A stretch of 14,757 nucleotides of DNA. Origin: Opitutia bacterium UBA3151 (GTDB taxonomy: Bacteria; Verrucomicrobiota; Verrucomicrobiia; Opitutales; Seribacteraceae). Each line of letters opens with the position of its first letter. Position 1 is the first letter of the stretch. Made by a program: the position numbers and the translations under genes. The stretch covers positions 8,482-23,238 of the forward strand of contig DEYT01000052.1 in assembly GCA_002364975.1 (NCBI GenBank), written 5' to 3'. The notes beneath the pieces were generated by a model. The model was not told where the DNA came from, searched no databases, and saw only the letters and a program-made list of their open reading frames with translations. Shown in pieces: positions 1 through 8,088 of this stretch.

Positions 1-2
1 TT

Positions 3-1412
3 TCTTCCATCGATCAGGAGTATGTACAGCAGCTAATTCAAAACAGAAAGCAATTAATTTCTCGTAAGCCGGATCAATTTTATTTGGAGGATGACGACTG
101 GGAAGGGTATATAAAAGGGGGTGCAATCGTTCTTTCAAAATCTGGAGAAGTATGGGTAAAGGAAGGTCAAAGCGATTTCATTGAAGACTATGAAAATATA
201 CGCCCACCTAAATGGCGTTATCCTAGAATTGGAGAGGTGCTGATGGTGGGTTATCAAATTAATACTAGGCAAACTGGAATACTTGATCTTTTGCTTACGA
301 ATGGGACTGTCATTCGTTTTCAACCAAACTCAGAAGTTTACATTAAAACCTATTTTCAGGAATTAATCACTGCGGAACCAATTCTTACCTTGGAAGAATT
401 TGATCAGGAAATCAGTCCATCGATGGTGAAATTTCGACTTGATGTTGGTGAAATGATCGTGGACACAAAAAAACTCGATAAGAAATCTTCATTCTACATT
501 GAAAGTCGTCTGGGAGTTTCGGGCATCAGAGGTACGGCATTTCGATTAAAAGTAGTCAATGATGCTCAACAATTAGAGGTTCTCTATGGTCAGGTAGATA
601 CTTTGTATCAAAAAAAAGAACTAGTTCCGCTGTTGAATAAACAAGTTTCTGAATTTAAAAACGAGGAAACTTCCGTAATTAGCCAACTCAGTGAAGAAAA
701 AATTTCTGAAATTTCTGAAATTTGTACAATTCTCAATGAAAAATCATCCGCGGCAAAGACTGATTATCTTTTAGAAAAGCAAGAAGAAGCAAATCCTCCT
801 TTTGTACTCCGTTTGGACGAGAATGGTTTCGAATATGCGATGAGACAAAAAATTCGTAGGAAAAGAGGGAGAATTTTACAGGAAGATTATGATAGAGTTG
901 GAAAAATTTATGCGGGGAAAAAAAGGAGTGTGAATTTATCAAATTTAGATTTTTTGGAAAATCTTACTGAATTAACCCATCTGAGCTTAAATCAAAATAC
1001 AATTTCTGACATAGAACCAGTAATATACCTTCAAAAACTAGAGTTTTTAAATTTACACGGAGGTCGCATCCAAGATTATTCTCCAGTATCTAAGCTAATT
1101 GATTTAGAGAAATTGACAGTTGGAACAAATAAAATTTCAAATTTCTTCGGAATGAAAAATCTAGCTGTTTTACGACTTAGAGCCGGTTTCGATTTTAAAC
1201 TTTTAGAAAACTTTCCAAATCTTAAGCAATTAGGAGTTCACTATATGGCACAATCATTCGATTACAGGGATTTTGAATCCTTAGGTAAGTTAGAACAGCT
1301 TTTACTAACTTACGGGCTTAATTATTCAAACCCTTTTGACGATAGAAAAATTATAAAATTAAATGAGTTTCTACCCACCACTGAAATCCTTATTCAACAG
1401 ACTGATTGGTGA
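3..1412 (+). CDS. FecR-domain / leucine-rich-repeat protein, 5' end missing
   Basis: The reading frame is open from the left edge (first full codon at 3), so the gene begins outside the window. The TTG at 84 is only an internal possible start. About 470 residues are visible. The first half resembles a FecR-type domain: a hydrophobic strand with TNGT near 288-320, then the hallmark GIRGTAFRL near 522-548, followed by a strand ending in YGQVDTL. A charged, probably helical linker (about 640-900) follows, with a short ISE repeat. From about 929 to 1300 there are about four LRR units of roughly 22 residues with the L-x-x-L-x-L-x-x-N-x-I pattern, of the internalin/SDS22 kind. FecR domains are known in iron signalling and in many uncharacterised envelope proteins. 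LRRs usually bind proteins. The visible part has no membrane segment, and any signal peptide would lie upstream. The function is unknown. The gene is AT-rich compared with its neighbours and converges on radC with 13 bp between them. Confidence 0.8.
   Translation, partial: SSIDQEYVQQLIQNRKQLISRKPDQFYLEDDDWEGYIKGGAIVLSKSGEVWVKEGQSDFIEDYENIRPPKWRYPRIGEVLMVGYQINTRQTGILDLLLTNGTVIRFQPNSEVYIKTYFQELITAEPILTLEEFDQEISPSMVKFRLDVGEMIVDTKKLDKKSSFYIESRLGVSGIRGTAFRLKVVNDAQQLEVLYGQVDTLYQKKELVPLLNKQVSEFKNEETSVISQLSEEKISEISEICTILNEKSSAAKTDYLLEKQEEANPPFVLRLDENGFEYAMRQKIRRKRGRILQEDYDRVGKIYAGKKRSVNLSNLDFLENLTELTHLSLNQNTISDIEPVIYLQKLEFLNLHGGRIQDYSPVSKLIDLEKLTVGTNKISNFFGMKNLAVLRLRAGFDFKLLENFPNLKQLGVHYMAQSFDYRDFESLGKLEQLLLTYGLNYSNPFDDRKIIKLNEFLPTTEILIQQTDW
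701..722 (+). repeat. Short tandem repeat of 9 bp in the FecR-LRR linker
   Basis: Two perfect tandem copies of AATTTCTGA (701-709 and 710-718) are followed by a partial third copy starting AATTT. In frame they encode ISE-ISE-I in the charged linker between the FecR and LRR parts. The repeat is in phase with codons, so a copy-number change would lengthen or shorten the linker by three residues without a frameshift. It is probably a minor slippage product. Confidence 0.5.
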
Positions 1413-1425
1413 GTATCACTATTCT

Positions 1426-2133
1426 CTAACTCATTAGTCCTGATTCCGAAAAGCTGTAGTATCCTAATTTTTTTGGACAGTTTTCCGGCTCACCGAGAAT
1501 GACATGATCATGCATTTCGAAATCCACCACTTTCGACGCGTCTGAAATCTTCTTGGTTACCTGCAGATCAGCTGAGCTAGGAGTGGGGTCTCCACTGGGA
1601 TGATTGTGAGCGAGAATAATCGCAGTGGCGCCATGCCTGATTGCAGGACGAAAAACTTCCCTTGGATGAACCAGGCTACCAGTGGCAGTGCCTGAGGTGA
1701 TCGCCTCAGCTCGGATCAGTTTATTTCTTCGGTCTAAGCAAAGGACCCAAACTTTTTCTACAGTATCGGAACGAAATTCAGGGTACAAGTACTCCCATAC
1801 CATCTCGGGATCCTCCAAGATGACCTCTTGGTTTCTTTCTCCCCGGATCATTCTTTTAGCAATTTCGATTTGGGTCGAAAGTTGAAGTGCTTTGACTTTT
1901 CCAATCCCAGAAATTTTTTGAAAGTCAGAAAGATCCCATCTCAGTAGCCCAGAGAGTGAACCAGCTTGGTTTAGCATTTCATCGGCCATACAAAGCACAT
2001 CTTTTTTTGCGGTACCAGAGCGTAAAATCATAGCGAGTAATTCTCGATCAGCAAGGGCAGAGGCACCCAGTCTTTCCAACCTCTCTTGTGGTCGTTGATC
2101 ATCAGGAAGGTCTTTAAGAGATGATCCTGCCAC
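1426..2133 (-). CDS. radC: RadC family JAB/MPN domain protein
   Basis: This is a full-length RadC/UPF0758 protein of 235 residues. The N-terminal part has the family pattern RPQERL-x5-ALADRELLA-x2-LRSGT (about 14-41), followed by a helix-hairpin-helix-like SGIGKVKA (75-82). The C-terminal JAMM metalloprotease-like motif is intact: H176, H178 and D189 in HNHPSGDPTPSSAD. RadC was once thought to act in DNA repair, but its biochemical role is unsettled, and the family is often seen with repair or mobile DNA. The start codon is GTG at 2133. An in-frame stop lies close upstream inside the surA end and no ATG fits. Only a weak AGAG precedes the start. It is the last gene of the minus-strand operon, 14 nt after surA, which suggests coupled transcription. 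I see no terminator hairpin after it, in the 13 bp before the converging LRR gene or just beyond. Confidence 0.93.
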   Translation of the reverse strand: MAGSSLKDLPDDQRPQERLERLGASALADRELLAMILRSGTAKKDVLCMADEMLNQAGSLSGLLRWDLSDFQKISGIGKVKALQLSTQIEIAKRMIRGERNQEVILEDPEMVWEYLYPEFRSDTVEKVWVLCLDRRNKLIRAEAITSGTATGSLVHPREVFRPAIRHGATAIILAHNHPSGDPTPSSADLQVTKKISDASKVVDFEMHDHVILGEPENCPKKLGYYSFSESGLMS

Positions 2134-2147
2134 GAAATTATTAAACT

Positions 2148-3164
2148 CTATTGCCTAGGAGCCTTGTCATTAGGGAGATTTACCTGGATAAACGCATTCC
2201 GTTTGAGCCGGTTAAACCATTGTCTCTGACTTTTTGCTTCGATTCGGGAAGCGAGAATTTTCTCAATTTCTGGACGAACTTGATCGAGACTCTTGATCCC
2301 TGCAGGTTTAAGGTCTTCTACTTTCAAAATATAGACCGCAATCTTTCCGGACTTTCCAACTTGTCCGTTTGGTTTTCGCTCTAGGAGTTCAATCGTAAAT
2401 GGTCTGGATACTTCACCCTTTTTCATTTTGAAAGCGGTTTCCCGGATCCCATCGCTTCGGATTTCTCTTGAGGAAACCATTACACCCCAGTCTCCACCCT
2501 TAGCCCGAAAAGGACTTTGTCCGTGTTGAGAGGCTAGCACTTCGAATGGAGAGCCTGATTTCAGCATATCCTGAATTTCTTGGGCTTGTTGCATGAGGAC
2601 GGCTTCGGGCTCACCCGCAATTTGCGAAAACACAATTTCACGAAGTTTAACCTTTGCTTCGGTTTTAAACATTACCCCATTTTCTCGATAAAAACGCTCT
2701 ACTTTTTCCGGGCTGATTTCTTCTTTCATCCGTTTACGGGTGGAGAGCATATGCCCATAAATAATATCTTCTCTCAATTCATCCCTGAATTCGAGCTGGG
2801 ACTGTCCCTTGCTGCGTAAGACATCACGGAAAAGCTTTCGGTCACCATTAAACTCTTGAATTAAACGTTTATTATATTCCTGTTCGATAATGGATTCTGG
2901 TATGCCCATACCTTTTTCTTCAAAGGCATAGATGGACAAAAGACGATCAATCTTACCTTCAACAAATTCGGAAGCTCGAAGTTTTTTTTCTTCTTCGGTA
3001 AAATTGAGCCGATCCATCGCTCTATCAATTTCCCCCCAAGTTACAATTCGATCATTTACCTTTGCGGTAACCCGATTGATTTCTATGAGTTCTCCATATG
3101 CAGGGTTAGACAGGATTACCAAAGTCCATCCAATGCATAGGAAAAGTTTTAAAGAATTACTCAT
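2148..3164 (-). CDS. surA: SurA-like periplasmic chaperone / peptidyl-prolyl isomerase
   Basis: This protein probably chaperones outer-membrane proteins in the periplasm. From the chosen ATG (3164) it has 338 residues. A signal peptide comes first: Lys, a hydrophobic stretch LFLCIGWTLVIL, then the cleavage site AYG|EL. A SurA-type N-terminal helical domain follows (about 25-155; it contains VNDRIVTWGEID, typical of SurA_N), then one parvulin/rotamase domain (about 168-285) with the characteristic GGDWGVM loop and a KKGEVSRPF strand. E. coli SurA has two parvulin domains, so this is the shorter single-domain form. The start is ambiguous: an in-frame ATG at 3176 adds MGSK and overlaps mfd by 20 nt. 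I chose 3164 because GGGAAG lies just upstream of it, whereas the 3176 ATG has no ribosome-binding site. Either start overlaps the mfd stop, implying translational coupling. Confidence 0.9.
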   Translation of the reverse strand: MSNSLKLFLCIGWTLVILSNPAYGELIEINRVTAKVNDRIVTWGEIDRAMDRLNFTEEEKKLRASEFVEGKIDRLLSIYAFEEKGMGIPESIIEQEYNKRLIQEFNGDRKLFRDVLRSKGQSQLEFRDELREDIIYGHMLSTRKRMKEEISPEKVERFYRENGVMFKTEAKVKLREIVFSQIAGEPEAVLMQQAQEIQDMLKSGSPFEVLASQHGQSPFRAKGGDWGVMVSSREIRSDGIRETAFKMKKGEVSRPFTIELLERKPNGQVGKSGKIAVYILKVEDLKPAGIKSLDQVRPEIEKILASRIEAKSQRQWFNRLKRNAFIQVNLPNDKAPRQ

Positions 3165-6100
3165 TTTGCTTCCCATGGATTACAATCTTGAGAAATTGAA
3201 TGATTTCCTTCAACTTCAAAAGCGGTTCTTTGGAAGAAATTCTTGGAATTCGACCGGCAGATCGATGAAATTTCTTACTTCCGTCTCGATTTCTTCCCAT
3301 TTCTCGACACCAAAGTTCATTTCCTCTTGTTTCAATATGATCAAACTCTGCTTCTTCGGCCAAGCATCGAATTCTGGCTTCATAGAGCAAGGCAAGCCCC
3401 TCTCGAGGAAGGGGACCGAATCGGTCTTCGAGTTCCTCCTGGAAGTCGTTGACTTCTTCTGTAGTTCTGAATTTGGCCAACCTACGATAGCATTCAATAC
3501 GTAACCTTGGCTCACTTGCATATTCCTCAGGCAGGTAAGAAGGAAGGAATTGGCCAGTGAAACTGGTTTCTTCATCTGGGCCTGTGGAAAGAAAGTCTAG
3601 TCTTATGGTCGCGTTTGGCCGAAGGCTTATCTCTTCCCCTTTGAGACGGCTAACACTTTCCCGAAGTAATCGACAGTAAAGTTCAAAGCCAATTCCTGCA
3701 ACATGACCACTTTGTTCGCTTCCCAATAGATTTCCGGCACCGCGCAACTCCAAATCACGAAGTGCAATTTGCAAACCAGCACCAAAATGACTCACTTGCT
3801 TGATTGCGGATAACCGTTTCCTCGCCTGATCAGACACAGTGAGGTGACGATTAAGTAAAAGGTATGCATAAGCTTGCCTATCAAAACGGCCCACTCTTCC
3901 ACGGAGTTGATAGAGTTGAGAAAGTCCAAACTTATCTGCTCCTTCTATGATTATAGTATTGCAATTTGGAATATCGAGCCCGCTTTCAATGATGGTTGTG
4001 CAAACTAAGAGGTCATATTCGCAAGCAACAAATTCGGTCATTATTTTTTCGAGTTCATCTTCATTCATCTGACCATGACCCACTGCGATTCTAAGTTTTG
4101 GAAATTGAATTCTAAGTTTTTTAGCTACGGACTCAATGGTTTTAACGCGGTTGTGGAGATAAAAAATTTGTCCACCTCTATTAACTTCAGTCTGTATCGC
4201 CCGCTCTAAAACTTGGGGTGAGTAGTTCATGACTTCGGTTCGGATTGGGCGTCGAGTGACAGGTGCTGTTTCGATTGAACTTAGATCGCGGGCTCCGACC
4301 ATTGCAAAATACAAGGTTCTTGGTATCGGAGTTGCACTTAAAGTTAAAACATCCACATTCTCGCGGATTTTTTTGATCGTTTCCTTATGTTGGACACCAA
4401 ACCTTTGTTCTTCGTCGACCACCAGTAACCCAAGATCATCAAATTTTAAGTCCGGGCTCAAAATCCGATGAGTTCCGATAATAAGATCAATATTTCCACT
4501 TGCTACTTTGTGCACTATTTTTCGCTGCTCGCCACTGGAACGAAAGCGACTCAGCATTTCCACGGTTATTGGGTAGTCCGCCATTCTTTCACTGAAGTGA
4601 TTATAGTGTTGTTGGCAAAGTATAGTAGTTGGAGCAAGGATGGCCACCTGTTTCCCGTCCATAATTGCCTTAAATGCTGCCCGAAGGGCAACTTCAGTTT
4701 TGCCGAAGCCAACATCACCGCACACCAGCCGGTCCATGGGATCTTCTTCCTCCATGTCTACTTTTACTTGATCAATCGCCTTTTGCTGGTCCGGGGTTTC
4801 AAGATAGGGGAAGGCATCTTCAAATTCCTTTTGCCATTGGTCATCGGGGGAAAAAGCAAACCCGCTTTTACTTTCTCTGGTTGCTTGAAGACGAAGCAGG
4901 TCAGCGGCCAAGTCTAAAGCCGCTGATTCCGCAGCCTGTCTTGTTTTAGCCCACAATTTACCGCCAAGTTTTGCAAGTTTTGGTTTCGTCTTTTGTAGTC
5001 CAACATAGCGGGATAGCAGGTGTGACTCTTGAAGAGGTACATGGAGCATCAAACCATCTGCAAATTCTAAAGTGATCGCCTCTTCATCTCTTCCTGCATT
5101 TTCAATCTTACCAAGCTTTTCAAATCGACAAATACCATGCTGGTGGTGAACCAGAAAGTCACCGCTTACCAATTCGCTAAAATCCAAGGCTTGATCGACA
5201 TTTTTTCTCTGAACTCTAGCTTTTTGTGAGCGTACCGGACGCCGACTCCGCTCACGGCCAAGGATTTCCCTCGCCGTGGCGAGGCTCAAGCCATTTTCAT
5301 CGGAGCGCAGGAGATGGGATAAATAAAGCTGAGCATCTTCTTTTTCGATGGAGAAACCATCCCTTAGGCCAATCTTTATAAAACGTGGATCTAGCCTTTT
5401 TAGTGAGCTTTCATCTTTGATAAGGTCAAGAATACGTTTTTTTTCTGCATCCGCACCGGCGGCAATGATGATTTCATGTCCCTTGTCTTGCTTTTCTAGG
5501 AGTTCAAAAAGATATTTTATTCGATACCTACCTTCTTTGCTCGACAATAAATCCTTCACTCCAGTCCCAAGTGCTTGGCTTGAAGTTTTGCATTGGATGT
5601 TTCTAGAAGGCATCTTTTCAAAGATCCCAGATCCTGCATCGATTTCGCTAAACCCTAAGAAAATATTTTGATTGGATGTGTCTTTCCAAGCAAGCTCGAG
5701 GCATGCTTTTTGAAATTTCTTTTCTTCACTTTGGTGAAAAGCTAAGGGGAATTCCGAGATCAGGGTCTCAGGTTCGATGAATGCCCATGTAGTTGAATCC
5801 GATAAGTACGAGAAGAACTCTCCTTCCCGCTCGTTTTCTTCTTTGCCTTTCAATGAGGCAAGAACGATTTCACTCTTTTTCTCACTGGTTCTTTGGGAAG
5901 TAGGGTCAAAGGCACGAATGTCGTCGATCACATTTCCAAAAAAATCAATTCGGTAAGGTTGGTTTGTATTTACTGGGTAGACATCAATAATACCCCCCCG
6001 CAAAGAATATTGCCCCGGTTCTTCGCAAAGAATTTCAGACGAATAATCCATTCTTTCATGAAGAGCCTGTTGGAAATCTCCAAAATCTAATTCCATACCC

Positions 6101-6516
6101 CGTGAAATTACCATTTGTTTTTCTGTTTTTTCCTTTTTGGAAGGGCATGGTGCTAGAAGACTCTCTGGAGTTGCCGCAATGATTGTCTGGATATCATCTG
6201 GTGCTCGTCCTTTGATAAGGGAACTTAGCAAGCTGAGTTTATTGCAATTTCTTTCAAATGCCTCGGGATGAGAATCAGAGGGGTTTTCTTCTAGTAGATG
6301 AAATTCAAATTGTTTTTTGTTTTGCTGGTGAAGTTCTGCATGTGCAGTGATGTCCTCTGCTACAACTTCGGATTCAGAAAGCGAAGATCCTACCACAATC
6401 AAAGTGGGAGATTTCGTTTGTAACCACTGATCGAAAATAATGGCTGGATAAGAAGCCCTTGGAAGAGATGGGTGGAAAAACCCATTTTCTTTGGCCGGAA
6501 TCCTGATTCTTTTCAC
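3157..6516 (-). CDS. mfd: Transcription-repair coupling factor Mfd
   Basis: This DNA translocase removes RNA polymerase stalled at lesions and recruits UvrA for nucleotide excision repair. It has 1119 residues, close to the usual 1150. Visible domains in order: a UvrB-like N-terminal module with QYSLRGGIIDVYP (170-181) and YRIDFFGNVIDDIRAFDP (188-205); a CarD-like RNA-polymerase-interaction domain (about 443-508, SGDFLVHHQHGICRF); a RecG-like helicase core with Walker A GDVGFGKTE (600-608), DEEQ box (701-704), SATPIPRTL (728-735) and motif VI LRGRVGR (871-877); and a C-terminal TRCF domain (about 990-1085). All key motifs are intact, so it should be active. The start is GTG at 6516, preceded by AAGGA in the rnc end. 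The GTG overlaps the rnc stop (GTGA, 4 nt), so translation is probably coupled. Confidence 0.98.
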   Translation of the reverse strand: MKRIRIPAKENGFFHPSLPRASYPAIIFDQWLQTKSPTLIVVGSSLSESEVVAEDITAHAELHQQNKKQFEFHLLEENPSDSHPEAFERNCNKLSLLSSLIKGRAPDDIQTIIAATPESLLAPCPSKKEKTEKQMVISRGMELDFGDFQQALHERMDYSSEILCEEPGQYSLRGGIIDVYPVNTNQPYRIDFFGNVIDDIRAFDPTSQRTSEKKSEIVLASLKGKEENEREGEFFSYLSDSTTWAFIEPETLISEFPLAFHQSEEKKFQKACLELAWKDTSNQNIFLGFSEIDAGSGIFEKMPSRNIQCKTSSQALGTGVKDLLSSKEGRYRIKYLFELLEKQDKGHEIIIAAGADAEKKRILDLIKDESSLKRLDPRFIKIGLRDGFSIEKEDAQLYLSHLLRSDENGLSLATAREILGRERSRRPVRSQKARVQRKNVDQALDFSELVSGDFLVHHQHGICRFEKLGKIENAGRDEEAITLEFADGLMLHVPLQESHLLSRYVGLQKTKPKLAKLGGKLWAKTRQAAESAALDLAADLLRLQATRESKSGFAFSPDDQWQKEFEDAFPYLETPDQQKAIDQVKVDMEEEDPMDRLVCGDVGFGKTEVALRAAFKAIMDGKQVAILAPTTILCQQHYNHFSERMADYPITVEMLSRFRSSGEQRKIVHKVASGNIDLIIGTHRILSPDLKFDDLGLLVVDEEQRFGVQHKETIKKIRENVDVLTLSATPIPRTLYFAMVGARDLSSIETAPVTRRPIRTEVMNYSPQVLERAIQTEVNRGGQIFYLHNRVKTIESVAKKLRIQFPKLRIAVGHGQMNEDELEKIMTEFVACEYDLLVCTTIIESGLDIPNCNTIIIEGADKFGLSQLYQLRGRVGRFDRQAYAYLLLNRHLTVSDQARKRLSAIKQVSHFGAGLQIALRDLELRGAGNLLGSEQSGHVAGIGFELYCRLLRESVSRLKGEEISLRPNATIRLDFLSTGPDEETSFTGQFLPSYLPEEYASEPRLRIECYRRLAKFRTTEEVNDFQEELEDRFGPLPREGLALLYEARIRCLAEEAEFDHIETRGNELWCREMGRNRDGSKKFHRSAGRIPRISSKEPLLKLKEIIQFLKIVIHGKQNE

Positions 6517-7292
6517 GATTCCTTTTTCAAGGACCCAGAGATGAGATGCTGGATTGCTTTAGCAGCTGCAGAAGACTCGGCTTGCTTCTTTGAGTTCCCT
6601 TTACCTTTGGCAATTTTCTTCCCATCGAGGCAAAGTTCTACCACAAAAGATTTTGCATGATCAGGCCCGCTTTGCCTGATCAAGTTATACCTAATTTTTT
6701 CTTTGGGATATTGAGCTTGAACAATTTCTTGAAGTTGACCTTTGGGATTGATTGACCCCTTGCGTTCATCAAGCTTGCCACGAAGATCGCCAATCCAATC
6801 AAGGATGCATTTTCTGGCATTTTCAAATCCCCCATCCAGATAAACAGCTCCAACTAATGACTCCACTGCGTCCTCCAGAGTGGAGGATCTACGGTTTCCT
6901 TTATGACTGATTTCAGTGGGGCTCATTTTGATTACCTTATCAAGCTGTAAGTAAGATCCCAATTCAGCCAAATGAGACCCTCGTGCAAAAAAAGATCTTT
7001 TACGGCTTAATGATCCCTCGTCTTCGGAAGGGTATAACTCATACAATTTCGCAGAAAGCACGGCACCAAGGATGGAGTCACCAAGAAATTCTAACCTTTG
7101 ATTGTTTGGCTTTTTAGCATTCTTTATGTTGTAAGATGGATGCGTAAGGGCCAACTCGAGCAAGCGAATATTTTTAAATCGATACCCCATTTTTTTTTCG
7201 AGCCGGCGAAAAGGTTCCGCTAATTTGGGTTGTGAAACCTCTCGATTCCCGGAGCCTCGAAACCGACTTTGCAGTTCCGAGAAAAGACTCAT
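6513..7292 (-). CDS. rnc: Ribonuclease III
   Basis: This double-strand-specific endoribonuclease matures rRNA precursors and processes some mRNAs. It has 259 residues, versus about 226 in E. coli. The extra length is mainly a basic N-terminal extension of about 30 residues. The RNase III signature NQRLEFLGDSIL lies at 64-75 and the second catalytic motif LEDAVESLVGAVYLDGG at 139-155. Metal ligands corresponding to E. coli E41, D45, D114 and E117 are E68, D72, D141 and E144. The position equal to E. coli E38 is Gln65, while the core ligands are kept. A double-stranded-RNA-binding domain spans about 182-250 (NPKGQLQE ... KGKGNSKKQAESSAA). The ATG overlaps the parA stop (ATGA), and its stop overlaps the GTG of mfd, placing it in the middle of a coupled operon. 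A GAG lies 6 nt upstream as a weak ribosome-binding site. Confidence 0.97.
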   Translation of the reverse strand: MSLFSELQSRFRGSGNREVSQPKLAEPFRRLEKKMGYRFKNIRLLELALTHPSYNIKNAKKPNNQRLEFLGDSILGAVLSAKLYELYPSEDEGSLSRKRSFFARGSHLAELGSYLQLDKVIKMSPTEISHKGNRRSSTLEDAVESLVGAVYLDGGFENARKCILDWIGDLRGKLDERKGSINPKGQLQEIVQAQYPKEKIRYNLIRQSGPDHAKSFVVELCLDGKKIAKGKGNSKKQAESSAAAKAIQHLISGSLKKES

Positions 7293-8077
7293 TTTTTGCT
7301 CGAGCCCGAAAAGAACCTTTTAATCACTTCCTTGGCCAGGTTTTGATACGCCAATGCACCTGGACTTTTTGGGTCATATTCAAAGATTGTTTGGCCAAAA
7401 CTTGGGCATTCACTCAGGCGAATATTTCGGGGGATTTGGTTTTTGAACATCTTCTTTTTGTAATGCTTGCAGGCTTCGGCATACACCTCTTGGGAAAGCT
7501 TTGTACGCCCATCATACATGGTCATCACAATACCTCCCAGGGATAAAGTTTTATTTAGTTTGGATTCTTTTAACTGATCAATAACCCCAACAATTTGCCC
7601 CAAACCTTCGAGGGCTAAGTACTCGGACTGCAAGGTTACGATTAGATGGTCTGCTGCAGTTAGTGAATTCATTGAAAGTAAGCCAAGGGTAGGGGGGCAA
7701 TCGATCAGAATCGCTTGAATCTTTTTCCCTTTTTGCAATTGGCTCAGGCTTGCTTTTAAATTCGTTAGGTATTCCTTCTGGGAACTTAATTCGAGCTCGG
7801 CAGCAGCAAGATCTAGTTCAGAGGGTACAAGCCATAAGTTTTTTCGAGCTGCAATCGCCCTGCTAGATAAGTCACCACCAGTTAAAAGAGGTTCATAAAC
7901 CCCTTCTCCTGGTTTTTTCTCGAACCCTAAAGAGCTGGTAGCATTGGCTTGTGGGTCAAGATCGACAATAAGCGTAGGAATTCCCGACCTAGCTAGGGCA
8001 TCCCCGAGATTTACCGTGGTTGTGGTCTTTCCAACTCCGCCTTTTTGATTGGCTATTGCAATGGTAACGGCTGACAT
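7289..8077 (-). CDS. parA: ParA/Soj family chromosome-partitioning ATPase
   Basis: This is a 262-residue ATPase of the short chromosomal ParA/Soj type, which binds DNA non-specifically and is stimulated by ParB to move or segregate DNA. The deviant Walker A motif KGGVGKTTT lies at 12-20. The A' motif VDLDPQANAT lies at 38-47. The Walker B-like ILIDCPPTLGLLS is in the centre, and the C-terminal half carries the Soj-typical pattern IPRNIRLSECPSFGQTI. There is no N-terminal helix-turn-helix, which sets it apart from plasmid P1/F ParA proteins. No parB or parS-like site was noticed in the window. It starts 11 nt after the ATP-grasp gene and overlaps rnc by 4 nt. No good ribosome-binding site precedes it, so coupling to the upstream gene is likely. 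It could serve chromosome partition or place a surface or flagellar machine; the sequence does not decide. Confidence 0.93.
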   Translation of the reverse strand: MSAVTIAIANQKGGVGKTTTTVNLGDALARSGIPTLIVDLDPQANATSSLGFEKKPGEGVYEPLLTGGDLSSRAIAARKNLWLVPSELDLAAAELELSSQKEYLTNLKASLSQLQKGKKIQAILIDCPPTLGLLSMNSLTAADHLIVTLQSEYLALEGLGQIVGVIDQLKESKLNKTLSLGGIVMTMYDGRTKLSQEVYAEACKHYKKKMFKNQIPRNIRLSECPSFGQTIFEYDPKSPGALAYQNLAKEVIKRFFSGSSKK

Positions 8078-8088
8078 TGGAAAATACT

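Noticed and set aside
84..86. TTG at 84 as the start of the FecR-LRR gene
   Set aside because: The frame is open without a stop back to the left edge and no ribosome-binding site is needed to explain it, so the true start is probably outside the window.
1411..1432. Possible terminator hairpin between the converging FecR-LRR and radC genes
   Set aside because: Only GAGT/ACTC can pair, a 4-bp stem with a long loop and no U-tract, which is too weak to call.
2932..3504. Plus-strand open frame of 190 codons opposite surA and mfd
   Set aside because: It lies antisense to two clear, conserved genes, shows no recognisable domain and is a frame shadow.
4468..4949. Plus-strand open frames of 149 and 91 codons inside mfd
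   Set aside because: They run opposite the helicase core of Mfd, whose motifs are intact. Their cysteine- and histidine-rich composition is typical of shadow frames.
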